DNA of 64,000 nt from Acidovorax sp. FJL06 (GCF_003852545.1 NZ_QAJR01000029.1:124001-188000), one strand, 5' to 3'. Shown: positions 1 through 8,789, counted from the first letter of the stretch. Numbers and translations: made by a program. The notes: a model not told the origin generated them from the sequence alone.

Positions 1-764
1 CTTCGGTGTCGCCCAAGGCCGCCGTGGCGTGGCAGGCCAGCGACCTGTGGGTGCTCAAGGCCTCTACCGGCCGCGCGGTGCGCATGCCCACCGTGGCCGA
101 GCTGTACCAGGGCGGCATCAGCGGCAGCGGCACGCTCATCAACAACGACCCGAACCTGAAACCCGAAAAGAGCTGGACCACCGAGCTGACGGCCGAGCGG
201 GACTTGGGCAATGGGCTGCTGCGTCTCACGGCCTTCTTCGAGCGCACCCGGGACGCGCTGTATTCGCAGACCAACGTGCTCGTCACGCCCAACGTGACCA
301 ACATCCAGAACGTGGACGCGATCCGCACCCAGGGCATCGAGCTGTCGTACCAGGCGGCCAATGTATTCCTGCGGGGCCTGGACCTGGGCAGCAGCCTCAC
401 CTGGACGGACTCCAAGATCACGAAGAACGACAAGTTCCCCGCCAGCGTGGGCAAGTGGCAGCCGCGCATCCCGCAGTGGCGCGCGAGCGCCGTGGCCACC
501 TACCGGCCGGACGACAAATGGTCGTACACCCTGGGCGCCCGTTACAGCGGCAAGCAGTACGGCACGCTCGACAACACCGACGTGAACGGCTTCGCCTACC
601 AGGGCACGAGCCGCTACTTCACCACCGACGTGCGCGTGCGCTACCAGATCACCAAGCAGGTCAGCGCCGCCGTGGGCATCGACAACCTCAACAACTACCA
701 GTTCTGGAACTTCCACCCCTACCCGCAGCGCACCTACATGGCTGAGCTGAAAGTGGATTTGTAA
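1..764 (+). CDS. TonB-dependent receptor, C-terminal part (5' end outside window)
   Basis: This is the C-terminal portion of an outer-membrane TonB-dependent receptor; the reading frame is already open at the window edge, so plug and TonB box are not visible. Family signatures are the segment VRMPTVAELYQGG followed by NDPNLKPEKSWTTE, which is the typical late-barrel region, and alternating aromatic/polar beta strands to the end. The stop is followed after one base by a dispersed repeat. The next two genes encode a DUF1775 protein and a PCu(A)C chaperone, so copper is the likely substrate; that is inferred from context, because ligand-binding residues are not in the visible part. Confidence 0.9.
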   Translation, partial: SVSPKAAVAWQASDLWVLKASTGRAVRMPTVAELYQGGISGSGTLINNDPNLKPEKSWTTELTAERDLGNGLLRLTAFFERTRDALYSQTNVLVTPNVTNIQNVDAIRTQGIELSYQAANVFLRGLDLGSSLTWTDSKITKNDKFPASVGKWQPRIPQWRASAVATYRPDDKWSYTLGARYSGKQYGTLDNTDVNGFAYQGTSRYFTTDVRVRYQITKQVSAAVGIDNLNNYQFWNFHPYPQRTYMAELKVDL

Positions 765-765
765 G

Positions 766-860
766 CCCCCCTGAGCGGCTGCGCCGCATCCCCCCAGGGG
801 GACGCCCCCGGCGCGGCGGGGCGGCCCTTGCGCGGGGGCACTGGCTTTGGCGCGCGCCAG
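766..860 (+). repeat. Dispersed 3'-end hairpin element, copy R1
   Basis: It begins one base after the TonB receptor stop with CCCCCTGAG. The first stem is GCGGC-TGC-GCCGC and the second CCCC-CA-GGGG, then comes a GGGCGGCCCTTGC block and a tail ending in CGCGCCAGTTT. Seven further copies occur in the window, each directly after a stop codon and in the same orientation relative to that gene. Confidence 0.8.
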
Positions 861-895
861 TTTTCGAAATCATCTATTGTTGAAAAGGTCTGAAT

Positions 896-1453
896 ATGAA
901 TACTATGAAAAAGATAGCTGCTACCGCTTTGCTGCTGGGCGCTGGATGCATTTTTGGCTCTGCAGCATCCGCCCATGTGGTGCTCGAATACCAAGTGGCC
1001 CCGGCGGGCGCCAGCTACAAGGCCAGCTTCAAGGTCGGCCATGGCTGCGGCGCATCGCCCACGCGGCAGGTGGTGGTGGACATCCCGGCCGGCATGCGCG
1101 GCGCGCGCCCCATGCCCAAGGCCGGCTGGACGCTCGATGTGCAGCGCGACAAGCTCGCCCAGCCCTACACCAGCCACGGCCGCAGTGTCACCGAAGACGT
1201 GGTGCGCATCACCTGGACGGCCCGGACGCCGGACGACATGCTGGCCAGCGCCCACTACGACGAGTTCGTGCTCGTGGCCCAGGCGCCCGAGCAGGCCGGC
1301 ACCGTGTACTGGCCCGTGCGCCAGGTGTGCGTCGAAGGCCGCAACGACTGGGTCGAAGTGCCCCAGGCCGGGCAAAAGCTCTCGGACCTGAAGTCCCCTG
1401 CGGCGGCGCTGGAGATTCTGCCCACCGGTGGCGCGGCGGCCCACAATCACTGA
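896..1453 (+). CDS. DUF1775 (YcnI-type) periplasmic copper-associated protein
   Basis: A 185-residue exported protein. The N-terminus MNTMKKIAATALLLGAG is a signal peptide, cleaved after ASA so that a histidine sits almost at the mature N-terminus (AHVVLEY). In YcnI-family proteins this N-terminal His helps bind Cu(II). The DUF1775 core (FKVGHGCGASPTRQVVVDIPAG) follows, and the protein ends in a small His-containing tail (AAHNH). It lies 46 bp upstream of a PCu(A)C chaperone gene and downstream of a TonB receptor, forming a likely copper-handling operon. Family assignment is firm; the exact role (delivery or sequestration) is inferred. Confidence 0.88.
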   Translation: MNTMKKIAATALLLGAGCIFGSAASAHVVLEYQVAPAGASYKASFKVGHGCGASPTRQVVVDIPAGMRGARPMPKAGWTLDVQRDKLAQPYTSHGRSVTEDVVRITWTARTPDDMLASAHYDEFVLVAQAPEQAGTVYWPVRQVCVEGRNDWVEVPQAGQKLSDLKSPAAALEILPTGGAAAHNH

Positions 1454-1499
1454 CCGGATATCAGAACCTGTTCCCCCCCTGGATAACCGAAAGACATTC

Positions 1500-1985
1500 A
1501 TGAAAAAACTGCTCCACACCGCCACCCTGCTTGCCACGCTGGCCGCCGCCTTGGCCAGCGCCCCTGCCTGGGCACAGACCGCCGCCGTCAAGGTCGAAGG
1601 CGCCTGGGCCCGCGCCAGCGTGCAGGGCCAGAAAGCCACGGGTGCCTTCATGCGCCTCACCGCCCAGGACGGCGCCCGCCTGGTGCGCGTCGAGTCGCCC
1701 GCCGCCGGCCTGGCCGAGGTGCACGAGATGAAGATGGAAGGCGACATCATGAAGATGCGCGCCCTGCCCGCGCTGGACCTGCCTGCGGGCAAGACCGTGG
1801 AACTCAAGCCCGGGGGCTACCACGTCATGCTGCTGGACCTGAAGGCGCCGCTGGCCAAGGACAGCGCGGTGCCCCTCACCCTGGTGTTCCAGGACGCCAA
1901 GGGTGCAGAAAGCAAGCTGGAGTTGAGCGTGCCCGTGGGCACCGCCGCGCCCGGCGCCGCCAAGGCGCATGAGCACAAACACTGA
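1500..1985 (+). CDS. PCu(A)C-type periplasmic copper chaperone
   Basis: A 161-residue secreted protein with signal peptide MKKLLHTATLLATLAAAL and cleavage near AWA-QT. The PCu(A)C (DUF461) copper site is visible: VHEMKMEGD, then MRAL and GYHVML, matching the H(M)-x10-M-x21-HxM metal-binding pattern. The C-terminus HEHKH may bind extra metal. Such chaperones carry Cu(I) in the periplasm, often to the CuA centre of cytochrome oxidase. I chose the ATG at 1500 because the longer frame would place the signal peptide internally. It follows the DUF1775 gene, a pairing common in proteobacteria. Confidence 0.93.
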   Translation: MKKLLHTATLLATLAAALASAPAWAQTAAVKVEGAWARASVQGQKATGAFMRLTAQDGARLVRVESPAAGLAEVHEMKMEGDIMKMRALPALDLPAGKTVELKPGGYHVMLLDLKAPLAKDSAVPLTLVFQDAKGAESKLELSVPVGTAAPGAAKAHEHKH

Positions 1986-2082
1986 GGAACAGGCCCGCAC
2001 GGCCGCCTTCGCGGCCGCAACGCATTGGGGTAAGCTGTGTCCCCACCACAGACCCACCTCGTCCACCTCTTGCGGAGCGGCC

Positions 2083-2952
2083 ATGAGCGACACATCCAAC
2101 AACTTCGGTTTCGGCAAATTCGTCCCCGGTTTTGACTTTCTCCAAAGTCTGGCCAAGGGGGCGTCCACCAGCATTCCGCAGTTGCCCAACCTCTCCAACT
2201 GGGTGGCTCCCACCATCAGCGTGGAAGAGCTGGAAAAGCGCATCGACGAACTCAAGGCCGTGCAGTTCTGGCTGGAGCAGAACTCGCGCGCGCTGGCCGC
2301 CACCATCCAGGCGCTGGAGGTGCAGAAGATGACCCTGGCCACGCTCAAGGGCATGAACTTCAGCATGGGCGACGTGGCCAATGCCTTCAAGCTCAAGACC
2401 GCCGACACCGTGATGAGCGGCGTGCAGAAGGCGGCCGACACCGTCACCGGCGCCGCCGAAGCCGTGACCAGCGCCGCCGCCCGCGTGACGGGCCGCGCAA
2501 CCGCCGAAGAGGAAACCCCGGACGAGGCCGATGCTGAGCCCGCACCCGCTGCAAAGGCCAAGCCCCAGGCCAAAGGCAAGGCATCGGCCGCGGCCGAGCC
2601 CGCCGTGGTGGACCCGATGCAGTGGTGGGGCGCGCTCACCAGCCAGTTCCAGCAGATTGCCGCCAATGCCATGAAGGACGCGGCCAAGCAGACGGCCATT
2701 GACACCACCAAGAACATGGCCACGGGCCTCGCCAAGGAGGCCCTCAAGACGGCCACCGGCATGGCCAGCCAGTTTGCCGCCAAGGGCATGCAGACCATGC
2801 AGGGCGGCGCCAAGCGGGCTAGCGCCTCCGGCGCCGCTGCCAAAAAGGCCCCCGCCGCCAAGAAGCCCGCGGCGCGCAAGGCCGCCGCCAAACCCGCAGC
2901 CAAGAAGACCAGCAGCACCCGCACTGCGGCCGCCCGCAAGCGAACGGGCTGA
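2083..2952 (+). CDS. PhaM-like polyhydroxyalkanoate granule-associated protein
   Basis: A 289-residue protein. The N-terminal region FGFGKFVPGFDFLQSLAKG followed by PTISVEELEKRIDELKAVQFWLEQN and a Leu-rich helix resembles PhaM, which activates PHA synthase and links granules to the nucleoid in Ralstonia. The middle is Ala/Glu rich and low complexity. The C-terminus, roughly residues 245-289, is a Lys/Ala/Pro tail with repeated AAKKP and ARKAA units, the histone-H1-like kind of sequence that binds DNA in PhaM. The ATG at 2083 is chosen because the family N-terminus starts there; an upstream in-frame ATG would overlap the previous gene. Confidence 0.82.
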   Translation: MSDTSNNFGFGKFVPGFDFLQSLAKGASTSIPQLPNLSNWVAPTISVEELEKRIDELKAVQFWLEQNSRALAATIQALEVQKMTLATLKGMNFSMGDVANAFKLKTADTVMSGVQKAADTVTGAAEAVTSAAARVTGRATAEEETPDEADAEPAPAAKAKPQAKGKASAAAEPAVVDPMQWWGALTSQFQQIAANAMKDAAKQTAIDTTKNMATGLAKEALKTATGMASQFAAKGMQTMQGGAKRASASGAAAKKAPAAKKPAARKAAAKPAAKKTSSTRTAAARKRTG

Positions 2953-3036
2953 CGCTCACGCCGACGCAGGCGGGCAGGGCCACCCGCAGGGGGCGCAACA
3001 CCGGCCCACCCCTGCCCTGGTACGGAGACCTCCACC

Positions 3037-4368
3037 ATGAAACTCTTTCCCACCGGCCATGCCACCCACCCGCAGTGGCGCATGGCGGCCGCACTGGTGC
3101 TGGCGCAACTGCGCGCCCAGATGGCGCTGCCCGAATACGCGACAGCGCCCACGCTGGGCCTGCTCTACATCACCGACCACTACGCGAGCGACGCCCAGGC
3201 CCTGCTCGACCACCTGAGCGGTGAGCTGCCCGAGGTGACCGACTGGAGTGGCACCGTGGGCGTGGGCGTGTCGGCCAACAACGCCGAATACTTTGACGAG
3301 CCCGCGCTGTCGGTGATGCTGCTGGATGTGCCGGCCGACCAGTACCGCGTGTTTTCGGGCGTGGCACCGCTGCCCGCCCATGCGCCCCGGCCGGGCAGCG
3401 GTTTTGTGGCGCACACGGCCCTGGTGCACGCCGATGGCCACACGCCCGAGCTGGCCGGGCTGCTGGCTGAGATGGCCGCGCGCACCGAGTCCGGCTACCT
3501 GTTTGGCGGCCTCAGCGCCAGCCGCACGGCCAGTGTGCAGTTTGCCGTGGGCGGCGACGGCAACATGGCCGGGCAGGGCGGGGCCAGCGGGGTGTTTGAC
3601 GGCGGCCTGTCGGGCGTGGCGTTTGATGCCGGGGTGGCACTGGTCTCGCGCGTCACCCAGGGCTGCCAGCCCGTGGGCGCGCTGCACACCATCACCGCGG
3701 CGCAGGACAACGTGGTGCTCGCGCTCGATGGCGAGCCCGCGCTCGATGTGCTGCTGGACACGCTGCAGGTGTCGCTCGATGGCGGCGACCCGCAGCCCGC
3801 GCTGCGCAAGGTGCGCGCCACGCTGGCCGGGCTGGTGAGTGCGGGCGAACAACCCCAGGGGCAGCGCCGCACGGGCCACTTCGGCACCGACACGCGTGTG
3901 CGGCACATCGTGGGGCTCGATGGCAGTCGCCGGGGCGTGGCCCTGGCCGACCAGGTGGAGCCGGGCATGCACCTGGCGTTCTGCCAGCGCAACGTGGCGG
4001 CGGCGCGTGCCGACCTGATGCGCATCTGCGCTGAAATCCGTGAAGAACTGTCGCCCGAGGAGCTGGAGCCCGCGCCGCTCGAATCGTCATCGGCAGCGCG
4101 GGGCGGGCCCGCCCCTGCGCCCGGAACGCCCGGGGCCGGGGTGTTGCCGCAGACGGGGCGGCGCATCTGCGGCGCGATCTATGTGAGTTGCTCGGGCCGG
4201 GGTGGGCCGCATTTTGGCGGAGCCAGCGCCGAGCTGCAGATCGTGCGCCATGCGCTGGGGGATGTGCCGCTGGCCGGGTTTTTTGCGGGCGGCGAGATCG
4301 CCCACCACCACCTTTACGGCTACACCGGGGTGCTCACCGTGTTTGTGGACAACGTGCCGCAGGGCTGA
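3037..4368 (+). CDS. FIST N/C-domain sensory protein
   Basis: A 443-residue soluble protein with the FIST layout: an N-terminal domain (about residues 20-240, with LLYITDHYASDAQALLDHL and the glycine-rich GYLFGGLSASR) and a C-terminal FIST_C domain (about 250-440, with YVSCSGRGGPHFG and LAGFFAGGEIAHHHLYGYTGVLTVF). FIST domains are thought to sense small ligands such as amino acids and are usually joined to, or encoded near, signalling proteins. No kinase or cyclase domain is attached and no partner lies next to it. Residues about 345-375 are a Pro/Ala-rich insert. It converges on the CNNM/CBS gene with five bases between stops. Confidence 0.88.
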   Translation: MKLFPTGHATHPQWRMAAALVLAQLRAQMALPEYATAPTLGLLYITDHYASDAQALLDHLSGELPEVTDWSGTVGVGVSANNAEYFDEPALSVMLLDVPADQYRVFSGVAPLPAHAPRPGSGFVAHTALVHADGHTPELAGLLAEMAARTESGYLFGGLSASRTASVQFAVGGDGNMAGQGGASGVFDGGLSGVAFDAGVALVSRVTQGCQPVGALHTITAAQDNVVLALDGEPALDVLLDTLQVSLDGGDPQPALRKVRATLAGLVSAGEQPQGQRRTGHFGTDTRVRHIVGLDGSRRGVALADQVEPGMHLAFCQRNVAAARADLMRICAEIREELSPEELEPAPLESSSAARGGPAPAPGTPGAGVLPQTGRRICGAIYVSCSGRGGPHFGGASAELQIVRHALGDVPLAGFFAGGEIAHHHLYGYTGVLTVFVDNVPQG

Positions 4369-4373
4369 CCGGA

Positions 4374-5696
4374 TCAGAGGGCCGGGCTGTCTTCGGCCTC
4401 GGCCCGTTCTTCGGGCGTGAGGCGGGTGGCCAGGATCTTGTCGATGGTCTTGCCATCCATGTCCACCACCTCGAGCTTCCAGTCCTCCCACTGCACCGTG
4501 TCGGTCACCTTGGGCAGGCGGCCCGTGAGCAGCATGATCATGCCGCTCAGCGTGTGGTAGCGGCCGCGCTCTTCTTCGGGCACGGCGTCCAGGTTCAGGC
4601 GGTCTTTCAGCTCGGGCACGGGGATGTGGCCGTCCAGCAGCCAGCTGCCGTCTTCGCGCTGCAGCGCCCACGAGGTCTCGGGGTCGCGCGGCTGGAACTC
4701 GCCCGTGATCGCCTCGATCAGGTCCTGCAGCGTGACGATGCCCTGCACTTCGCCGTACTCGTCGATCACGAAGGCCATGTGCACGTCCGACAGGCGGAAG
4801 TTGTCCAGCAGTTCCATGCCGGTGATGGTCTCGGGCACGTACAGCGCGGTCTGCAGCATCTGCGGGGTCAGGCCCTGGGCGCGGTCGCGCAGCGCGCGCG
4901 CCATCCACTGGCGGGCGTTGATCACGCCCAGGATGTTGTCCATGCCGCCCCGCACCACCGGGAAGCGCGCGTGGTCCGATTCTTCGATGCGCTGCAGCGT
5001 GCCTTCAAACGGCGCGTCGATGTCCAGGCACACCACGTCGCCGCGCGGCACCATCAGCGAGCCGATCTGGCGGTCGTCCAGCCGGAACACATTGCGCACC
5101 ATGGTGTGCTCGTGCGACTCGATCACGCCGGCGGTGGTGCCCTCCACCAGCATGGCGTGGATCTCTTCTTCGGTCACGGGGCTGCCGCTGGTTTCCTTCA
5201 CGCCCAAGAGGCGCAGCAGGGTGCGTGTGGAGGTGGACAGCAGCAGTACAAAGGGCTTGGTCGCCAGGGCCAGAAAGTTGATGGGCCGGGCCACCAGGCG
5301 GGCGAAGGTTTCGGGGTAAGACTGGCCGATGCGCTTGGGCACCAGCTCGCCCACCACGATGGAGAAGTAGGTGATCAGCACCACCACCAGGCCGGTGGCC
5401 GCGTAGCTGCCGACCTGCACCGGCACGCCCATGCGTTCCAGCCAGGCGGCCAGCGGGGCGGCCAGTGCGGCCTCGCCCACGATACCGTTGAGCACACCGA
5501 TCGACGTGATGCCGATCTGGATGGTGGAGAGAAAACGCGTGGGGTCTTCGCCCAGCTTCACGGCAGCGGCGGCACCGCTATCGCCCTCATCAATCAGCTT
5601 TTGCAACCGCACCTTGCGGGCCGTGACCAGAGCAATCTCGGACATGGCAAACAGGCCGTTGAGACAGATGAGGGCGAACAGTATTGCTATTTCCAT
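4374..5696 (-). CDS. CNNM/CorC-type membrane protein with CBS pair
   Basis: A 440-residue inner-membrane protein of the hemolysin-C/CorC family. Order: DUF21 (CNNM) membrane domain about residues 1-190 starting MEIAILFALICLNGLFAMSE; a CBS pair about 205-330 (VPRGDVVCLDIDAPFEG and HMAFVIDEYGEVQGIVTLQDLIEAITGE); and a C-terminal transporter-associated domain about 350-435 that ends EDSPAL. Relatives are implicated in Mg2+/Co2+ efflux or membrane homeostasis. The ATG at 5696 is chosen because it gives the canonical N-terminal helix; the frame is open upstream but that part has no family match. Confidence 0.92.
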   Translation of the reverse strand: MEIAILFALICLNGLFAMSEIALVTARKVRLQKLIDEGDSGAAAAVKLGEDPTRFLSTIQIGITSIGVLNGIVGEAALAAPLAAWLERMGVPVQVGSYAATGLVVVLITYFSIVVGELVPKRIGQSYPETFARLVARPINFLALATKPFVLLLSTSTRTLLRLLGVKETSGSPVTEEEIHAMLVEGTTAGVIESHEHTMVRNVFRLDDRQIGSLMVPRGDVVCLDIDAPFEGTLQRIEESDHARFPVVRGGMDNILGVINARQWMARALRDRAQGLTPQMLQTALYVPETITGMELLDNFRLSDVHMAFVIDEYGEVQGIVTLQDLIEAITGEFQPRDPETSWALQREDGSWLLDGHIPVPELKDRLNLDAVPEEERGRYHTLSGMIMLLTGRLPKVTDTVQWEDWKLEVVDMDGKTIDKILATRLTPEERAEAEDSPAL

Positions 5697-5787
5697 ACAA
5701 AGGGCGCCTTGCGCGCCCTTGGGTGTTGAGTTGCAAGCGATTGTACGGAAGGGGGGCGGTGGGCCCCGTTTCTCCCAGCGCAGGGGC

Positions 5788-6978
5788 TCAGCCGCCCTCG
5801 GTGGGCAGGCCGGTGGCATCCCATTCGGGCAGCCCCCCGCGCAGCCAGTACACCGACTTGAAGCCCTTGGCGGCCGCCACCTTGGCCGCCTTGTAGGACT
5901 TCCAGCATTCGGCGCCGTTGCAGGCAAAGATCACGGGCTTGGCCTTGTCCAGGCCCGGCAGCTTGTCCAGCGCCTGGAAATCATCCTGCGCGGCGTTGAA
6001 GGCCACGTCCTTGAGGCTTTTCTCCACATAGGCTGCGAACACGGCGCCCCGGATGCGCTTGGCCTTGAATTCCTTCTCGGTGCGCGTGTCCACCAGCGTG
6101 GCGCCCTGCGCCTGGATCAGGGTTTGCGCCTCGCGCGCGGTGATACGGCTCACCCCGGGCAGGCTGGTGGGGGTGAAGAGGCCCAGCTCCGCCACGCGGC
6201 GGTATTCGGTGGCCTCGGGGCGCAGGGCGACGGGCGGCAGCCCGGTGGCGGGCGGCGTGGCGCCAAACCACTGGGCCAGCCGGTTGCGCGCATCGGCGGG
6301 CAGGTCCTTCTTCACCACCACCGAGAAGCCGCCGGGCACGGGCTGCGAGGTGGCCAGCACGCGCGCGGCGTTGGGGTGCGCGGCCGACCACTCGGCCCAG
6401 TCGTCCTCGCGCACCACGGTGGCGTCGGCCGTGCCCAGGGTCAGGGCCGTGAGGCCGGCCTGGGGAAACTTCTCGTACTGCACGGCACGCAGGTCCTGGA
6501 ACGACAGCCCGGCCTCGTTGAGCATGCCGCGCGCCATGTAGGTGTAGATCGAGTCCTGCTGCGGCAGGTAGAGGCGGCGGCCCTTCATCGCGGGCACGGC
6601 GTCGATCTGCGCCAGCCCCACCAGCAGGTACTTGTCGGATTTGTGCGTGGCGCCCACCAGCTCGTAGCCCCGCTGCAGGGCCGAGGCCGCCACCTGGGCC
6701 GGGCCGATGAAGATGTCGTAGCCCGCGCTGCGGGTGGCGCGCATCACGTCGGCCAGGTCGTCGCTGGTGGTCAGGGCCACGGTTTGGCCGGCGGCCTTGG
6801 ACAGGCCCGATTCGGCGGCCGTGCGCAGGATGGAATGGGCGGCCTTGCGCGCGGTGGGCTCCACGGCCACCATGGCCGTGAGCTGGGCCAGTGCCGAGCC
6901 GCAGGCCAGGCCCCAGCCCAGCAGCACCGCCAGCCGGATGCCAGCGCGGGAGACTGTGGTTTTTTTATAGGTGTTCAT
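5788..6978 (-). CDS. Periplasmic PhnD-like binding protein fused to a rhodanese domain
   Basis: A 396-residue exported fusion. Signal peptide (residues 1-31, ending GSALA-Q), then a PhnD-type solute-binding domain (about 32-240; GYDIFIGPAQVAASALQRGYELVG and GTADATVVREDDW are typical of this fold), then a rhodanese domain (about 275-390) with VDTRTEKEFKAKRIRGA and the active-site loop starting at Cys353 (CNGAECWKS). Rhodaneses transfer sulfane sulfur. It is transcribed divergently from sulfite dehydrogenase sorA/sorB, so a role in periplasmic sulfur-compound capture or handling is plausible. The ligand is unknown. The ATG at 6978 directly precedes the signal peptide. Confidence 0.85.
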   Translation of the reverse strand: MNTYKKTTVSRAGIRLAVLLGWGLACGSALAQLTAMVAVEPTARKAAHSILRTAAESGLSKAAGQTVALTTSDDLADVMRATRSAGYDIFIGPAQVAASALQRGYELVGATHKSDKYLLVGLAQIDAVPAMKGRRLYLPQQDSIYTYMARGMLNEAGLSFQDLRAVQYEKFPQAGLTALTLGTADATVVREDDWAEWSAAHPNAARVLATSQPVPGGFSVVVKKDLPADARNRLAQWFGATPPATGLPPVALRPEATEYRRVAELGLFTPTSLPGVSRITAREAQTLIQAQGATLVDTRTEKEFKAKRIRGAVFAAYVEKSLKDVAFNAAQDDFQALDKLPGLDKAKPVIFACNGAECWKSYKAAKVAAAKGFKSVYWLRGGLPEWDATGLPTEGG

Positions 6979-7181
6979 GGCGTCGCCCTTTCTCTCGATC
7001 TCGAAGACAGCGCGAATATGCCCATGCCAGCCCATATGCGTACGGATGTTTCGAATGTTTTGTGTTTGTTACTTTTGTTAACGCATTGTTGCGCGCGCAG
7101 GGGAGGGGCTGCCGCACAGAATGCGGGCTGGCTTCGCCTGCCGGTTCCTTCCCCCCCCCCCACCTTTTCGGAGACGTTCCC

Positions 7182-8396
7182 ATGACAGATTCCACGACCT
7201 TGCCGCGCCGCCACCTGTTGGCCGGAAGCGCTGCCGCCCTGGGCGCGCTGGGCCTGGCCGGGTGGGCCGGCGGTGCCCGGGCCCAGCAGGCGGCCGCCCC
7301 TGCTGCCAAGCCGCTGCCGGCCTATGCGGGCTGGAAGTCCCCCGATGCGCTGATCGTGCACAGCAGCAGCACGCTGGAGACACGGCGCGCGGCGTTTGGC
7401 ACCAGCGTCATCACGCCCTCCAACCAGCTTTATGTGCGCAACAACCTGCCCGCACCCGATGCGGCCATTCTGGACAACCGCGAGGCCTGGAGCGTGGCCA
7501 TCGAAGGTGTGAAGAGCCCGCGCAGCCTTACGCTGGCCGAACTCAAGACCCTGGGCGTGGAAACCGTGGCCACCGTGCTGCAGTGCTCGGGCAATGGCCG
7601 GGGCTTCTTCCCCAGCAAGCCCAGCGGCACACCCTGGCAGGTGGGCGCAGCAGGTTGTGTGGTCTGGAGCGGCGTGCCGCTGCGCAACGTGGTGGCGGCC
7701 CTGGGCGGGCTGGCCGACGGTGCCGCCTACCTGACCGGCACGGGCGGCGAAAAACTGCCCGAGGGCGTGGACCCGTTGTCGGTGCTGGTGGAGCGCTCGG
7801 TGCCCGTGAAGGCGCTGGACGACGCGCTCCTGGCCTGGGAGATGAATGGCGAGCCGCTGTCGCTGGCGCACGGCGGGCCGCTGCGCCTGGTGGTGCCGGG
7901 CTACCAGGGCGTGAACAACATCAAGTACGTCAAGCGCGTGGCGTTTACCGGCGCACAGTCGCAGGCGCGCATCATGTCGCACGGCTACCGCATGTCGCCG
8001 CCGGGCAGCAAGGCCAGTCCCGACCAGCCGTCGGTGTGGGAGATGGGCGTCAAGTCCTGGATCAACGGCCCGCTGCCCGACAAGGGCGCGCTCAAGCCCG
8101 GCCCGGTGCAGGTGCACGGCGTGGCCTTTGGCGGCACGCGCGGCATCAAGGGCGTGGAAGTGTCGGTGGATGGCGGCAAGACCTGGCAGGCGGCCAAGCT
8201 CATTGGCCCGGACCTGGGCCCCTTTGCGTGGCGGCAGTTTGTGCTGCCCGTGCGCCTGGAGGCGGGCACCCATGTGCTGGCCAGCCGCGCCACCGACACG
8301 GCAGGCCATGTGCAGGCCGAGCAGCGCGAGGAGAACCTGGGCGGCTACAACAACGCGAGCTGGCGCGACCATGCTGTCACAGTGGCCGTCGCCTGA
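7182..8396 (+). CDS. sorA: Molybdenum sulfite dehydrogenase, catalytic subunit
   Basis: A 404-residue sulfite-oxidase-family enzyme. The N-terminus has a Tat signal (PRRHLLAGSAAALGALG), fitting a periplasmic molybdopterin enzyme folded before export. The conserved Mo-ligating cysteine is Cys135 in TVLQCSGNGRGFF. The Mo-cofactor dimerisation domain forms the last third (GVEVSVDGGKTWQAAKL). It oxidises sulfite to sulfate and passes electrons to the cytochrome encoded 1 bp downstream, the SorAB arrangement. SoxC is the nearest alternative, but no sox genes are present and the cytochrome is small and single-heme, which favours SorA. A C-rich run lies just upstream of the start. Confidence 0.88.
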   Translation: MTDSTTLPRRHLLAGSAAALGALGLAGWAGGARAQQAAAPAAKPLPAYAGWKSPDALIVHSSSTLETRRAAFGTSVITPSNQLYVRNNLPAPDAAILDNREAWSVAIEGVKSPRSLTLAELKTLGVETVATVLQCSGNGRGFFPSKPSGTPWQVGAAGCVVWSGVPLRNVVAALGGLADGAAYLTGTGGEKLPEGVDPLSVLVERSVPVKALDDALLAWEMNGEPLSLAHGGPLRLVVPGYQGVNNIKYVKRVAFTGAQSQARIMSHGYRMSPPGSKASPDQPSVWEMGVKSWINGPLPDKGALKPGPVQVHGVAFGGTRGIKGVEVSVDGGKTWQAAKLIGPDLGPFAWRQFVLPVRLEAGTHVLASRATDTAGHVQAEQREENLGGYNNASWRDHAVTVAVA

Positions 8397-8397
8397 C

Positions 8398-8736
8398 ATG
8401 GGGTGGTTGAACCGGGTGCGCCACCTCGGGGTGGCGTTGTCTGCAGTCGGCACCTGTGCGGCGGCCTGGGCTGCCGACCCGGCTGAGCTGGCGCGCGGCA
8501 AGGAGCTGTTCACCAAGGTCCAGCCCGCCTGCGCCGTGTGCCACACGCTGCAGGCCGCCGGTGCCGAAGGGCAGGTGGGCCCGGTGCTGGATGAACTCAA
8601 GCCCGACGCGGGCCGCGTGCTGCGCGCGCTGAAGGCGGGCATCGGCGTGATGCCCTCGTATGCCGAGCGCATGAGCGAGAAGGACATGCAGGCCGTGGCG
8701 CAGTTTGTGGCGCATGCCACGGGCGCGGCCAAGTAG
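8398..8736 (+). CDS. sorB: Sulfite dehydrogenase cytochrome c subunit
   Basis: A 112-residue secreted mono-heme cytochrome c. A signal peptide (about residues 1-26, ending AWAA) is followed by one CxxCH heme site at Cys45-His49 (CAVCH) and a likely distal Met in GVMPSYAERM. It starts one base after the sorA stop, so the two are translationally coupled. It would accept electrons from SorA and hand them to a soluble or oxidase-linked cytochrome. Assignment rests on family features plus adjacency. Confidence 0.87.
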   Translation: MGWLNRVRHLGVALSAVGTCAAAWAADPAELARGKELFTKVQPACAVCHTLQAAGAEGQVGPVLDELKPDAGRVLRALKAGIGVMPSYAERMSEKDMQAVAQFVAHATGAAK

Positions 8737-8752
8737 GCGCGGCCGGGCGCAT

Positions 8753-8780
8753 CGGTTGCAGCGCTGCTTCGCTGCAACCG
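8753..8780. terminator. Hairpin between sorB and the DadA-type gene
   Basis: A perfect 11-bp stem (CGGTTGCAGCG / CGCTGCAACCG) with a 6-nt loop CTGCTT sits between two convergent genes. No T-run follows on either strand, so it could be a rho-aided or 3'-end-stabilising hairpin serving both. Confidence 0.65.
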
Positions 8781-8789
8781 CGTTCTACT

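Noticed and set aside
4188-5729. 513-codon plus-strand open frame antisense to the CNNM/CBS gene
   Set aside because: Long antisense frames are expected in high-GC codon-biased DNA; its product is His/Gln-rich without domains, while the minus strand encodes a full CorC-type protein.
5780-5800. GGGGCTCAGCCGCCC at the rhodanese-fusion stop as another 3'-end element
   Set aside because: Only the short core resembles the repeat; the second hairpin and the GCGGCCCTTGC block are absent.
7141-7182. C-run (ten or more C) upstream of sorA as a phase-variation tract
   Set aside because: The homopolymer lies in the leader, but one window cannot show length variation and such runs occur in GC-rich leaders.
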